Positions 55,417 through 63,963 of a DNA stretch of 64,000 bases are shown here, in pieces (position 1 is the first letter of the stretch; each line of letters begins with the position of its first letter). Both the position numbers and the translations under genes were made by a program. The notes beneath the pieces are model-generated. The model was not told where the DNA came from, did not search any database, and worked only from the letters and a program-made list of their open reading frames with translations. Source of the stretch: Bacteroidales bacterium UBA2295 (GTDB lineage: Bacteria; Bacteroidota; Bacteroidia; Bacteroidales; Tenuifilaceae); the NCBI GenBank assembly GCA_002345825.1, contig DDWD01000206.1, positions 1 to 64,000 on the forward strand, read 5' to 3'.

Positions 55417-56401
55417 CCTAATTATAATAATTGCCCTGCTGGTAGGTTGCACTGGCAATACGAAGAAAGATTTTGTTAAGCTAAACGGATTTACCCAAGG
55501 AACAACCTACAGCATTACATACTCTGAGAGCCAGAACAGAAACTTTAGCATCCCCATCGAGGATATTCTAGAACAAATCGACAGCTCCATGTCACTATAT
55601 CGCAACAACTCAATTATCAACAGGCTAAACCAAAGCGAGACAGGCATAGGGGTTGATACCCTACTTGCTCGGGTGGTCGATCTTGCCCTTACATACTGCC
55701 AACAAACCGATGGCGCTTTCGATATTACTGTTGGGCCATTGGCCCGCGAGTGGGGCTTTCATGCAAAGAAAGGCGAAATGCCCGATAGTACAACCGTAAA
55801 GCGCTTTAAGCAGTTTATTGGGCCAAATATGATTCAGCTGGAGGAACTGACGATTACCAAAAAATTTCCAGAAGTCACAATCGACGTAAATGCCATAGCA
55901 CAGGGTTACACGGTTGATGTTATTGCTAAATTCCTTGAGGAGAAAGATGTACACAATTATCTTGTTGAAATTGGCGGAGAGATTCGGACCAAGGGAAAAA
56001 GTCCTAGAGGGAAGCACTGGCTAGTGGGAATTGACAAACCCGAAGACAACGCCATAACTGGCGAAAATCTACAAGAAATCATTCGCCTTTCGGGCGAATC
56101 GCTGGTAACATCGGGTAATTATCGCAAATTTTTTGTTCGCGATGGAGTTAAGTATAGCCATACCATCGACCCCACCACGGGTTACCCTGTAACCCACTCG
56201 CTGCTGAGTGCAACGGTGATAGACAAAACATCGGCTCGCGCCGATGCCCTGGCCACCGCCTTCATGGTGATGGGTACCGAAAAGGCAAAAAAATGGCTTA
56301 GCGCCAACCCCGAGGTTGACGCTTACCTTGTATTTTCTGATGAAGCAGGGAACTACAATACCTGGATGACCGAAGGTATGAAAAAGCGGATTGTTGAATA
56401 G
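55403..56401 (+). CDS. apbE: FAD:protein FMN transferase
   Basis: The 332-residue protein begins with a lipoprotein signal (MKKISLIIIIALLVGC, Cys16). The ApbE core follows: FTQGTTYSITYSE, IDSSMSLYRNNSIINRLNQ, VGPLAREWGF, VTIDVNAIAQGYTVD, YLVEIGGEIRTKGKS, SGNYRKFFVRDGVKYSHTIDP and SARADALATAFMVMG. It covalently attaches FMN to Thr/Ser of exported electron-transfer proteins such as NqrC or RnfG in the periplasm. It overlaps the glycosyltransferase gene by 14 bases, so the two are co-transcribed. Nqr/Rnf subunits are not in the window. Confidence 0.93.
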   Translation: MKKISLIIIIALLVGCTGNTKKDFVKLNGFTQGTTYSITYSESQNRNFSIPIEDILEQIDSSMSLYRNNSIINRLNQSETGIGVDTLLARVVDLALTYCQQTDGAFDITVGPLAREWGFHAKKGEMPDSTTVKRFKQFIGPNMIQLEELTITKKFPEVTIDVNAIAQGYTVDVIAKFLEEKDVHNYLVEIGGEIRTKGKSPRGKHWLVGIDKPEDNAITGENLQEIIRLSGESLVTSGNYRKFFVRDGVKYSHTIDPTTGYPVTHSLLSATVIDKTSARADALATAFMVMGTEKAKKWLSANPEVDAYLVFSDEAGNYNTWMTEGMKKRIVE

Positions 56402-56419
56402 ATCAACTACTTCACAGTA

Positions 56420-56617
56420 CTACCCCTGACGGTCAACGGGCAAACCACAAGCACCTGATCCACAACCACAGCCAAACGATCGGGTATTGTTGGTATCGGT
56501 TGAGCAGCTATCTGTTTCGGGATCTTTTTTCTTAAGCAACGAGAAGGCCACAAAGAAAAACCCTACAATAATTGCAAGCATTCCTAAGGTAACAAGTGTA
56601 AGCTTGAACGTTTCCAT
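56420..56617 (-). CDS. Small membrane protein with Cys-rich tail
   Basis: The 65-residue protein has one transmembrane helix (LVTLGMLAIIVGFFFVAFSLL), then KKK and a cysteine-rich tail: C39, followed by GCGCGSGACGLP. The architecture (helix plus Cys cluster) recalls NqrM, the (Na+)-NQR maturation protein thought to deliver iron, and FeoB-associated Cys-rich proteins. Lying convergent with apbE by 18 bases supports a flavoprotein or Fe-S maturation role. The identity is not certain from sequence alone. The second small membrane protein lies 57 bases upstream on the same strand. Confidence 0.65.
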   Translation of the reverse strand: METFKLTLVTLGMLAIIVGFFFVAFSLLKKKDPETDSCSTDTNNTRSFGCGCGSGACGLPVDRQG

Positions 56618-56674
56618 CTATTACAGTTTGATTTTGTTTGTAAGCAGTAAACGCAGAGAATGCTATATTGTTCA

Positions 56675-56911
56675 CTACTCGCGGGCATGCTCAAAGCAAG
56701 TTCCGCATGAAATCTTGGCACCCTTCTTCGACCAGCATTTAATCTCATCTTGCCTTGCACAGGTTATTCCTCTTTTACGCATCTCGCGGTTGTGCCCTGC
56801 CGAGGTCTCGGGAAACTTGTGCGACTTGTGAAAGAAAACCTTTACACCCATCAAAAGAAAAACAACCGCCACTAGGCCTACAACTATTGAGAAAAGCACT
56901 AAAAATTGCAT
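56675..56911 (-). CDS. Small membrane protein with C-terminal Cys motif
   Basis: The 78-residue protein has an N-terminal helix (FLVLFSIVVGLVAVVFLLMGV), then a soluble tail with KFPETSAGHNREMRKRGITC, C at ~59 and a final CGTC pair. The FPET-GHN-MRKRGI-C pattern is one I have seen in small Bacteroidota membrane proteins near Rnf/Nqr-linked genes, but no function is known to me. Four cysteines could bind iron or form a redox site. It is probably co-expressed with the 65-residue gene downstream. Confidence 0.65.
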   Translation of the reverse strand: MQFLVLFSIVVGLVAVVFLLMGVKVFFHKSHKFPETSAGHNREMRKRGITCARQDEIKCWSKKGAKISCGTCFEHARE

Positions 56912-56960
56912 TGGATTTATTTTTTTGCAAAGTAAAGTAGATTTTTTGATACTTTAATAA

Positions 56961-56992
56961 TTTGCCAATCATCAGTTTTTAATTTAATTTTG
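56961..56992 (+). promoter_or_regulatory. Promoter for the FlgO-like gene
   Basis: TTTG (56961-56964), a 20-base spacer and TAATTTTG (56985-56992) match the consensus. The leader to the ATG at 57105 is about 107 bases and AT-rich. Confidence 0.6.
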
Positions 56993-57104
56993 AATAAACT
57001 GCGATTATAAAATATTGTTAAGGCATACTTTTTGATTGAATCAAACTTATTTTCAAAAAGCAAACTTGATCTTTCAATATAAATTCTTAAAAAAATTGAT
57101 TTTT

Positions 57105-58139
57105 ATGAAAAAACTAGGATTAGCCATTCTGTGTATTGTCGTGATATCAACATCGGCAATGGCAAACAACGAGGATGTTGTGAAAGAAAACATAAAAAAA
57201 ATCGCACAAGAACTCGAGTCTAAATACTCTGGCAGAGGAAAAATTAAAGTTGCCGTCCTGGAGTTCCGCACCAGCGACAATCGGATCACTCCCTTCAATC
57301 ATTACATCCAGGATGAGCTTAGCGTGTTTTATCAATCAAGCAATCGGTTCGAAGTGATAGACCAAAATGCAATGAACAGTGTGCTGAAAGCGTTTAACTG
57401 GTCGCTTGAGATGAGTAATGACTTTAAGCAGTACTCCGACCTCAGCGAACAAATATTCAGAGCCATCGGAATTGTGCCAGAGGTATTTATATATGGACAA
57501 ATTAGCGACAGAGGTGACAACATTAGCCTAACAGGTTACCTAGTTCCCAATGGGCTAAAAAGCACAAATCATTACTCAACTAAGGTATTTGCCTCCTCGG
57601 CTACCACAGACAAACTTCTTGGAAAGCCTATCCGCAAAACACAGCCGAAACCCCAACCCCAAGTGGTGGTTGTGGAAAAGGAGGTGGTTGTAGAAAAACC
57701 AGTTTACGTAGAGAAGGAAGTAATTGTAGAGAAAGAGGTTTATGTAGATAGGCCTACACCCCAAGCCAATAAACAACCACAAGGAACATTCAAAGGAAAT
57801 GTTGGTAATATTGAATTCGAAATTACCCAAGCCAAAACATTTGGCGACAGGATTGAGGTTGGGCTAAATGTAGTAAATAATGTATCCGACGATAGAATCA
57901 ACTACTTGGAGGCTCGGTTTATCGATCCCGATGGAAACGAGTTCAAAGCCTACTACAACCATAGCACTTTCAGAAAACGCGACCTAATAGAAGGAATCAC
58001 AATTAAAGGAACCATAACCTTCAATGAGGGCAATTTCCAGAAGATACAAAATATGGCAGTACTCGAAATCACTGTGTTTGGCGAAAACAATAAGCAACTG
58101 GGAGTATTGCGGTTCCGTAACGTGCCAGTTACTAGGTAG
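57105..58139 (+). CDS. Exported FlgO/CsgG-like protein with Val-Glu-Lys repeats
   Basis: I chose the ATG at 57105, the start of a clear signal peptide (MKKLGLAILCIVVISTSAMA); the frame is open to 57036. The 344-residue protein has an N-terminal domain (~45-175) with KIKVAVLEFRTSDN, IQDELSVFYQSSNRFEVIDQ and EVFIYGQISDRGDNISLTGYL, the layout of FlgO/CsgG-type nucleotide-fold proteins that assemble at the envelope. Residues ~186-215 are a repeat of VEKEV/VEKP units. The C-terminal domain (~230-344) is beta-rich (IEFEITQAKTFGDRIEVGLNVVN; ITVFGENNKQLGVLRF). It has no lipobox. It is monocistronic with its own promoter and terminator. The function is unknown. Confidence 0.75.
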   Translation: MKKLGLAILCIVVISTSAMANNEDVVKENIKKIAQELESKYSGRGKIKVAVLEFRTSDNRITPFNHYIQDELSVFYQSSNRFEVIDQNAMNSVLKAFNWSLEMSNDFKQYSDLSEQIFRAIGIVPEVFIYGQISDRGDNISLTGYLVPNGLKSTNHYSTKVFASSATTDKLLGKPIRKTQPKPQPQVVVVEKEVVVEKPVYVEKEVIVEKEVYVDRPTPQANKQPQGTFKGNVGNIEFEITQAKTFGDRIEVGLNVVNNVSDDRINYLEARFIDPDGNEFKAYYNHSTFRKRDLIEGITIKGTITFNEGNFQKIQNMAVLEITVFGENNKQLGVLRFRNVPVTR

Positions 58140-58228
58140 TTTTCAAAAGTGGGCAGCTCAAATCTCAATTGTTTTTTAAAATCGCATATCCGCTCAAGTA
58201 CTTAGGTACTTATAATAAAAATGCATAG

Positions 58229-58264
58229 CTGCGTTAGCTTAATAGAGCTCACGCAGTTTTTTTA
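58229..58264 (+). terminator. Terminator of the FlgO-like gene
   Basis: CTGCGT-t-AGCT pairs with AGCT-c-ACGCAG (a 10-bp stem with an opposed mismatch, loop TAATAG) and is followed by seven T residues. A smaller AAGTAC/GTACTT hairpin lies just upstream. Confidence 0.82.
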
Positions 58265-58328
58265 TTGTATCCTCCCTAAACCATATCATTTATTGTTTGT
58301 TTGCTATGTAAGATTTTGAATCATTTTA

Positions 58329-58336
58329 TACCTTTG
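58329..58336 (+). promoter_or_regulatory. Candidate -7 element for the E1 gene
   Basis: TACCTTTG is a perfect TAnnTTTG match, 26 bases before the ATG at 58362. TTG at 58301-58303 is the likely -33, with a long 25-base spacer. Confidence 0.5.
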
Positions 58337-58361
58337 ATTACAATCACAAACAGCATACAAC

Positions 58362-60785
58362 ATGGCAACGAATAGCACCAAAAAAGTTTCCGTTGATAAG
58401 AAAGAGGCACTAAACGACTACTATATCGCTAGGCTAAGCCGCGAGATTAGCATACTTGGGCGCAAAGAGGTACTAACTGGCAAGGCCAAATTCGGAATAT
58501 TTGGCGACGGTAAGGAGCTCACCCAAATTGCAATGGCTAAAAACTTTAAGGATGGCGATTGGCGCTCGGGCTACTACCGCGACCAAACTTTTATGATGGC
58601 TGCAGGGCTATTCAGCGCCGAAGACTTTTTTGCTCAGCTATATGGCCAAACCGATCTGGCGCTTAATCCTGGTAACGCTGGCCGCTCGTTCAACAACCAC
58701 TTTGGTACACGCTCGCTAAACCCCGATGGCACATGGAAAGACCTTACGGCCATGAAAAACTCATCGGCCGATATTTCCCCCACCGCAGGCCAAATGCCCC
58801 GATTACTTGGGTTGGCTTGGGCATCGAAACTTTTTAGAGAGAATAAGGAGCTACACCAGTACAAAAACTTTTCAAACAAAGGCAACGAGGTTGCCTTTGG
58901 CACCATTGGCGATGCCAGCACATCGGAGGGGCACTTTTTCGAAACCATTAACGCTGCTGCTGTTCTGCAAGTCCCCATGGCTATGACTGTGTACGATGAT
59001 GGCTACGGCATTTCGGTTCCCCGCGATTACCAAACCGCCAAAGGGAGCATCTCCGAACTGCTGTCGGGCATTGAGAAGAAGAAGGGCGACAAAACGGGAA
59101 TGAAAATATTAAAAGCCAAGGGCTGGAATTACGAGGAGCTAATCGACACTTTTAGCCAAGGGGTGGATGAAACTCGCAAAACGCACACGCCGATCCTTTT
59201 CCATATCACCGAAATTACTCAGCCCCAAGGGCACTCCACCTCAGGGTCGCACGAGCGTTACAAATCAGCCGAGCGATTACAGTGGGAACAAGATTTTGAC
59301 TGCAACAACAAGTTTAGGCAATGGATAATTGACAATAAGCTGGCCAGCGACGATGAGCTAAAAACTATTGAAGAGAAAGCCATTACCGATGCCCGTGAAG
59401 CCAAAAATGCCGCTTGGAAAAAATACACCGAACCCATCAAGGCTGAGCGTGATGCCCTTGTGAAGATTATCGATAACCGTTCATGTGTTTGTAAGCGCGA
59501 GCATATCGATAAGGTTGGGCTAATTACCGCCGAGCTAAAAAAGATTCCTAACCCCATCCGCAAGGATAATATGAGCTCCGCCAAGCGAATCCTAAGGCAC
59601 GTATGTACCGATTGCTCCATCCGCAAGCAGCTGCAAAGCGACCTATCGATATGGATGAAGGAGAACTACGAGAAGGCCAACGACCTCTACAGCACTCATC
59701 TTTACTGCGAAACCGAAAAATCGGCATTAAGGATTAAGCCAGTACCCGCTAAGTTCTCCGATAAGTCGTCAAGCGTTACCGGTCGTGAGGTGCTTCGTGA
59801 CAACTGGCATAAACAGTTTGAGAAAAACCCACTGCTAGTAGCTTTTGGCGAGGATGTGGGGAACATTGGAGGTGTGAACCAGACCTACGAAGGCCTGCAA
59901 CAAAAATTTGGTGAGATTAGGATTACCGATACCGGAATTCGCGAAACCACCATTATTGGGCAGGGACTAGGTGCTGCTCAGCGTGGTCTTAGGCCAGTTG
60001 CCGAGATTCAATACTTCGATTACCTACTTTACGCCCTGCAAACCCTGAGCGACGACCTGGCCACCCTGCGATGGCGTACCAAGAACGGGCAGATGGCGCC
60101 GCTAATTATATCGACCCGTGGACACAGGCTCGAGGGGGTGTGGCACTCTGGCTCTCCGCTCAGCATGGTTATCAACTCCATAAGGGGGATATATGTTTGC
60201 GTTCCACGCAATATGACCCAAGCTGCAGGCATGTACAATACGCTGCTTGAGGCCGACGACCCAGCCCTGGTAATTGAACCGCTTAACGGCTATAGGTTAA
60301 AGGAGAAAATGCCCGACAACATTGGCGATTTCAAGGTTCCTTTGGGTGTTCCCGAAATTTTAAGTGAAGGTACTGATGTAACCCTTGTAACCTACGGAAG
60401 TTGCGTTCGCATTGCACAGGAGGCCGTGGAGCAGCTGTATGAATTTGGCATCTCGGTTGAGCTAATTGATGTGCAAACCCTACTCCCATTCGATCTGCCC
60501 AATATGGTGTTCGAATCGGTGAAGAAAACAAACCGAGTGGCTTTCTTTGATGAAGATGTACCCGGTGGCGCCACAGCGTTTATGATGCAAAAGGTGCTTG
60601 AGGAACGAGGTGCATTTAACCACCTCGACTCGGAACCCAGAACCATCACCGCCAAGGAGCATAGGCCTGCCTACACCACCGATGGCGACTACTTCTCGAA
60701 CCCCAATGCCGAGGATGTGTTCGAAACGGTGTACGATATTATGCACGAGGTGAACCCAAAGAGGTATCCAGACCTTTACAAGTAA
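58362..60785 (+). CDS. Fused E1 alpha/beta thiamine-dependent 2-oxoacid dehydrogenase
   Basis: The 807-residue protein fuses the two E1 chains. The alpha half (~1-365) binds TPP: GTIGDASTSEGHFFETINAA and VYDDGYGISVPRDY, where GDA and DD replace the usual GDG and NN. The beta half (~470-807) has VAFGEDVG, ITDTGIRETTIIGQGLGAA, AEIQYFDYLLYALQTL and VTYGSCVRIAQEAVEQL. A linker of ~100 residues contains C375-V-C377 and C415-T-D-C418. It decarboxylates a 2-oxoacid (pyruvate or branched-chain) and passes the acyl group to the lipoyl E2 encoded at 32045-33301. The Asp-for-Asn changes occur in this Bacteroidota subfamily as I recall it, and need not mean loss of activity. Confidence 0.9.
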   Translation: MATNSTKKVSVDKKEALNDYYIARLSREISILGRKEVLTGKAKFGIFGDGKELTQIAMAKNFKDGDWRSGYYRDQTFMMAAGLFSAEDFFAQLYGQTDLALNPGNAGRSFNNHFGTRSLNPDGTWKDLTAMKNSSADISPTAGQMPRLLGLAWASKLFRENKELHQYKNFSNKGNEVAFGTIGDASTSEGHFFETINAAAVLQVPMAMTVYDDGYGISVPRDYQTAKGSISELLSGIEKKKGDKTGMKILKAKGWNYEELIDTFSQGVDETRKTHTPILFHITEITQPQGHSTSGSHERYKSAERLQWEQDFDCNNKFRQWIIDNKLASDDELKTIEEKAITDAREAKNAAWKKYTEPIKAERDALVKIIDNRSCVCKREHIDKVGLITAELKKIPNPIRKDNMSSAKRILRHVCTDCSIRKQLQSDLSIWMKENYEKANDLYSTHLYCETEKSALRIKPVPAKFSDKSSSVTGREVLRDNWHKQFEKNPLLVAFGEDVGNIGGVNQTYEGLQQKFGEIRITDTGIRETTIIGQGLGAAQRGLRPVAEIQYFDYLLYALQTLSDDLATLRWRTKNGQMAPLIISTRGHRLEGVWHSGSPLSMVINSIRGIYVCVPRNMTQAAGMYNTLLEADDPALVIEPLNGYRLKEKMPDNIGDFKVPLGVPEILSEGTDVTLVTYGSCVRIAQEAVEQLYEFGISVELIDVQTLLPFDLPNMVFESVKKTNRVAFFDEDVPGGATAFMMQKVLEERGAFNHLDSEPRTITAKEHRPAYTTDGDYFSNPNAEDVFETVYDIMHEVNPKRYPDLYK

Positions 60786-60810
60786 ACATCAAAATCACAC
60801 TAAAAAAATG

Positions 60811-60844
60811 ACCATAGCAACTACAGTTATGGTCGCTTTTTTTT
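60811..60844 (+). terminator. Terminator of the E1 gene
   Basis: GACCATA (60811-60817) pairs with TATGGTC (60829-60835), with ACT/AGT pairing inside the loop, then GC and a run of T residues to 60844. It lies 25 bases after the E1 stop. Confidence 0.85.
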
Positions 60845-60847
60845 CAC

Positions 60848-60878
60848 TTGATATTGCCTGTAAATTTCAGTAACTTTG
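60848..60878 (+). promoter_or_regulatory. Promoter for the superoxide dismutase gene
   Basis: TTG (60848-60850), a 20-base spacer and TAACTTTG (60871-60878) match the consensus fully. The leader to the ATG is about 35 bases. Confidence 0.7.
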
Positions 60879-60919
60879 TTTAATATTGATATTGTTTAAC
60901 CAAACAAAAACTGAATACT

Positions 60920-61495
60920 ATGGCATTTGAACTTCCAAAATTACCCTACGGATTGGACGACCTAAACCCAATCATTAGCAAGAACACTTTAGAGTTCCAC
61001 CATGGCAAGCACCACCAAGCCTACGTGAACAAGCTTAACGACCTAATAAAAGGCACTAAGTTCGAGAATGCTGATTTGGAAACAATTATAAAGGAGGCCG
61101 ATGGGGGCATTTTCAACAATGGCGCACAGGTTTGGAACCACACCTTCTACTTCGAGGCATTCTCAAAAAATCCACAAAAAGAGCCCATGGGCAAGCTGGG
61201 CGAAGCCATTGAGCGTGATTTTGGCTCGTTCGCCAAGTTTAAGGAGGCATTTGCCAAGGCCGCTGCCACGCTATTTGGCTCGGGTTGGGCTTGGCTGGTG
61301 AAAGATGCCTACGGTCACCTTGAGATCGTGCAGGAAGCGAATGCTGGCAACCCCATACGCAATGGGCTTACGCCCATTTTAACCTGCGACGTGTGGGAAC
61401 ACGCCTACTACCTCGATTACCAAAATCGCCGTCCCGACTACATTGAGGCCTTCTGGCAGCTGGTGGACTGGAAGGTGGTTGAGCAACGTTTTTAG
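60920..61495 (+). CDS. sodB: Fe/Mn superoxide dismutase
   Basis: The 191-residue enzyme shows the metal ligands of the family: H27 in [15 protein letters not shown] in [11 protein letters not shown], and D and H in [28 protein letters not shown] lies before the C-terminal ligands. It converts superoxide to peroxide and oxygen in the cytoplasm. The sequence is of the FeSOD/cambialistic type ([15 protein letters not shown]), so I use sodB with reserve about the metal. The gene is monocistronic with a consensus promoter and a strong terminator. Confidence 0.93.
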   Translation: MAFELPKLPYGLDDLNPIISKNTLEFHHGKHHQAYVNKLNDLIKGTKFENADLETIIKEADGGIFNNGAQVWNHTFYFEAFSKNPQKEPMGKLGEAIERDFGSFAKFKEAFAKAAATLFGSGWAWLVKDAYGHLEIVQEANAGNPIRNGLTPILTCDVWEHAYYLDYQNRRPDYIEAFWQLVDWKVVEQRF

Positions 61496-61515
61496 CCAAA
61501 TCAAATTACAGTTAT

Positions 61516-61550
61516 AACCCATCCTCCTTTTAGGGGATGGGTTTATTATT
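61516..61550 (+). terminator. Terminator of the superoxide dismutase gene
   Basis: AACCCATCC and GGATGGGTT arms (61516-61543), with CC/GG continuing the stem past a one-base bulge, then a T-rich tail. It starts 21 bases after the stop. Confidence 0.82.
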
Positions 61551-61586
61551 TGTTTACCTACCAACAACTCAGAACAATTATTAAAC

Positions 61587-61850
61587 ACTCAACTTTCGCA
61601 TACAATTTATCCCCCTGATATATAGTCATTTAATTATCTTTAATGCTTGTATGTACTTAATAATGAACAACATAATTGTTTATACAAATACTTTGTGAAA
61701 CTCTGTGTAATCCTTCGTGAAACTTTGTGTTACAACTCTTTTACTATTACACAAAAAACACAAAGAAGACACAAAAATCGCAAAGAATAATATTTAAAGT
61801 ACATAAATACAGGTATATATGCGTTAATATTTTGCTTGCGAAAGTTGAGT
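61587..61850. repeat. 264-bp imperfect palindrome, MITE-like
   Basis: ACTCAACTTTCGCA (61587-61600) and TGCGAAAGTTGAGT (61837-61850) are perfect 14-bp terminal inverted repeats. Inside, the halves continue to mirror each other imperfectly: TGTATGTACTTAA on the left against AAGTACATAAATACA on the right, and several CTTTGTG-type words on the left against CACAAAG-type words on the right. There is no ORF. This form suits a non-autonomous transposon relic or a long hairpin repeat. It sits between the sod terminator and the sulP gene. Confidence 0.65.
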
Positions 61851-62197
61851 TAAACATAAAATATTTTCCGATCTCTACATAGCAATCAATCCAATAATTA
61901 CTAGCTTTGCGCCTTCAATTCCAAAGGCTTGAATAAACTACCAACAAACCACGAAGGGTTCTGCACCATTCACATAATCAGAGATCCCCTGACAATTGTG
62001 AGAAACTTTAGGCAAACGTTGAAGTGGGATATTGAGCATACAGGATAGCAGGTCTCCAATCACCTTTTCTTTTTTTCAGCAAGTTAAATCTCCTAATAAA
62101 GGCCGATGAAAACCAGCTCTAAGAAACTTTACTCAATAAAAGATCATCAAAATTTTATTTAGTCATATAGTGGCTCTTGCTACAAACAATTAAACCT
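61851..62197. other. Leader region upstream of sulP
   Basis: This ~350-bp stretch follows the palindromic element. TAGCTTTG at 61912-61919 is a perfect TAnnTTTG element but lacks a matching -33 and would give a leader of about 275 bases. I see no ORF and no known riboswitch motif. The stretch ~61930-62090 is less AT-rich than its surroundings and could be decayed coding sequence. Confidence 0.4.
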
Positions 62198-63829
62198 ATG
62201 AACAGCATTTTCAAACCAAAACTATTCAGCATCCTGCGCGAGGGGTATAGCAAGCATCAGCTGCAAAAGGATGTGATGGCGGGGATAATAGTTGGCATTG
62301 TGGCACTTCCGCTTGCCATTGCCTTTGCCATAGCATCGGGTGTTTCGCCCGAGAGGGGAATAATCACAGCAATTATTGCCGGGTTCCTCATCTCATTTTT
62401 AGGCGGTAGCCGGGTGCAAATTGGTGGCCCCACAGGCGCCTTTGTGGTAATCGTTTTTGGAGTAATTGAGCAATACGGCATTGAAGGTTTGATTATATCA
62501 ACCTTTTTGGCGGGTTTAATGCTTGTAGCCTTTGGGCTATTAAGGTTGGGTACAATAATAAAGTTCATCCCCCATCCACTAATTGTAGGATTTACAAGCG
62601 GTATTGCAATAATCATCTTCTCCACCCAAATAAAAGAGTTCTTTGGGTTAGGGCTCACAGATGTTCCTTCGGCCTTTATTCCTAAATGGGGCGCATACTT
62701 TACCTCGTTGGGAAGTATGAATATTTATGCGATTCTAATCTCTGTCCTTACCGTAGCAATAACCATCTTCTCAAAGAAACTTTTCAAAAAGATACCAGGC
62801 TCATTCATAGCTATTGTGCTAATGACTGTTGCAGCAATATTTTTTAAACTACCAGTTAATACCATTGGCTCAATATATGGCGATTTACCAACCACCATCA
62901 ACCTAAGTTTGCCAACCATCAATCTGGGTAGCTTAGCCCAGTACATTGCACCTGCATTTACCATTGCACTGCTGGGCGCAATTGAGTCGTTGCTATCGGC
63001 TGTGGTGGCCGACGGTATGATTGGTGGCAACCACCGCTCCAACACCGAGCTGATTGCCCAAGGATTTGGCAATATGGCCTCGGCCATATTTGGTGGAATA
63101 CCTGCTACAGGCGCCATAGCCCGTACCGCCACCAACGTGAAGAACGGAGGAAGAACCCCAGTTGCCGGAATAGTTCATGCCATTACGCTTTTACTAATTG
63201 TAGTATTCTTTGGTAAGTGGGCAGCCCAAATTCCACTGGCTTGCTTAGCCGGGATACTAGTGGTGGTGGCCTACAATATGAGCGAATGGCGATCGTTCTA
63301 CTCAATTCTCAAAGGCTCAAAATACGATGTGCTGGTACTGCTAACCACCTTCTTCCTAACAGTACTTGTCGATTTAACTGTAGCAATACAAATTGGGATG
63401 GTGTTGGCTGCTCTTCTATTCATGCAGCGTATGGCAAGCACTAGCAACATAATTGCTGCCGATGCCGATATGGATGCTCTGGAGGACTATTCCGATTTAC
63501 CTAAGGATATTGAGGTGTATGAGATTAAAGGGCCTTTCTTTTTTGCAGCTGCTCAAAAGTACAGGGAAACCCTCAAAAACTTTGGAAAAACAAACACAGT
63601 ACTTATCCTCAGGATGCGACATGTACCATTCATCGACTCCTCGGGTATACATAACTTTCGGGAAACAGTAAAGTATCTGAAAGCACGAAACGTTAAAATA
63701 ATTCTTTCGGGGGTGCAACCAGAGGTAAAAAAAGAACTTGCTAAGACTAGAATTGATTTTCTGATTGGCCGCAACAACATTTGCGACAACTACATTGAAG
63801 CCAAAGCCAAAGCACTGAAAGGGCTTTAG
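62198..63829 (+). CDS. SulP-family anion transporter with STAS domain
   Basis: I chose the ATG at 62198 (MNSIFKPKLFSIL); the frame is open to a TTG at 62177. The 543-residue protein has about 12-14 helices of the SLC26/SulP fold: DVMAGIIVGIVALPLAIAFAIASG, FLGGSRVQIGGPTGAFVVIV, FTSGIAIIIFSTQIKEFFGL and GGIPATGAIARTATNVKNGGRTPVAG. A C-terminal STAS domain spans ~430-543 (FFFAAAQKYRETL, HVPFIDSSGIHNF). Family substrates include sulfate, bicarbonate, C4-dicarboxylates and chloride. No carbonic anhydrase or sulfur gene is adjacent, so the substrate is open. Confidence 0.92.
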   Translation: MNSIFKPKLFSILREGYSKHQLQKDVMAGIIVGIVALPLAIAFAIASGVSPERGIITAIIAGFLISFLGGSRVQIGGPTGAFVVIVFGVIEQYGIEGLIISTFLAGLMLVAFGLLRLGTIIKFIPHPLIVGFTSGIAIIIFSTQIKEFFGLGLTDVPSAFIPKWGAYFTSLGSMNIYAILISVLTVAITIFSKKLFKKIPGSFIAIVLMTVAAIFFKLPVNTIGSIYGDLPTTINLSLPTINLGSLAQYIAPAFTIALLGAIESLLSAVVADGMIGGNHRSNTELIAQGFGNMASAIFGGIPATGAIARTATNVKNGGRTPVAGIVHAITLLLIVVFFGKWAAQIPLACLAGILVVVAYNMSEWRSFYSILKGSKYDVLVLLTTFFLTVLVDLTVAIQIGMVLAALLFMQRMASTSNIIAADADMDALEDYSDLPKDIEVYEIKGPFFFAAAQKYRETLKNFGKTNTVLILRMRHVPFIDSSGIHNFRETVKYLKARNVKIILSGVQPEVKKELAKTRIDFLIGRNNICDNYIEAKAKALKGL

Positions 63830-63942
63830 TAAATTCTGACATAAGCCTTAAATGCTCACGGAGTGATTAAAAATCTTGCTTAGAGTGCATTAGAGACAAA
63901 ACCGGAGAATTCAACAAATCGAAGGAATAATGAGTTATTGCT

Positions 63943-63950
63943 TATATTTG
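63943..63950 (+). promoter_or_regulatory. Candidate -7 element for the gene at the window end
   Basis: TATATTTG is a perfect TAnnTTTG match 13 bases before the ATG at 63964. No -33 TTG is found at the usual spacing. Confidence 0.35.
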
Positions 63951-63963
63951 AGAAAAAATAGTA

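Noticed and set aside
56487..56831. 114-codon plus-strand frame over the two small Cys-containing genes
   Set aside because: It is antisense to both; the minus-strand products have clear helix-plus-Cys architecture, and the plus frame does not.
58900..59030. Apparent loss of the TPP-binding GDG and NN residues in the fused E1
   Set aside because: GDA and DDGYGISV appear to be normal for this fused subfamily as I recall it, and all other E1 motifs are intact, so I do not call it inactive.
61690..61790. Repeated CTTTGTG/CACAAAG words taken for a CRISPR array
   Set aside because: The units are short, irregular in spacing and inverted across the centre; there are no constant repeats with spacers and no cas genes.
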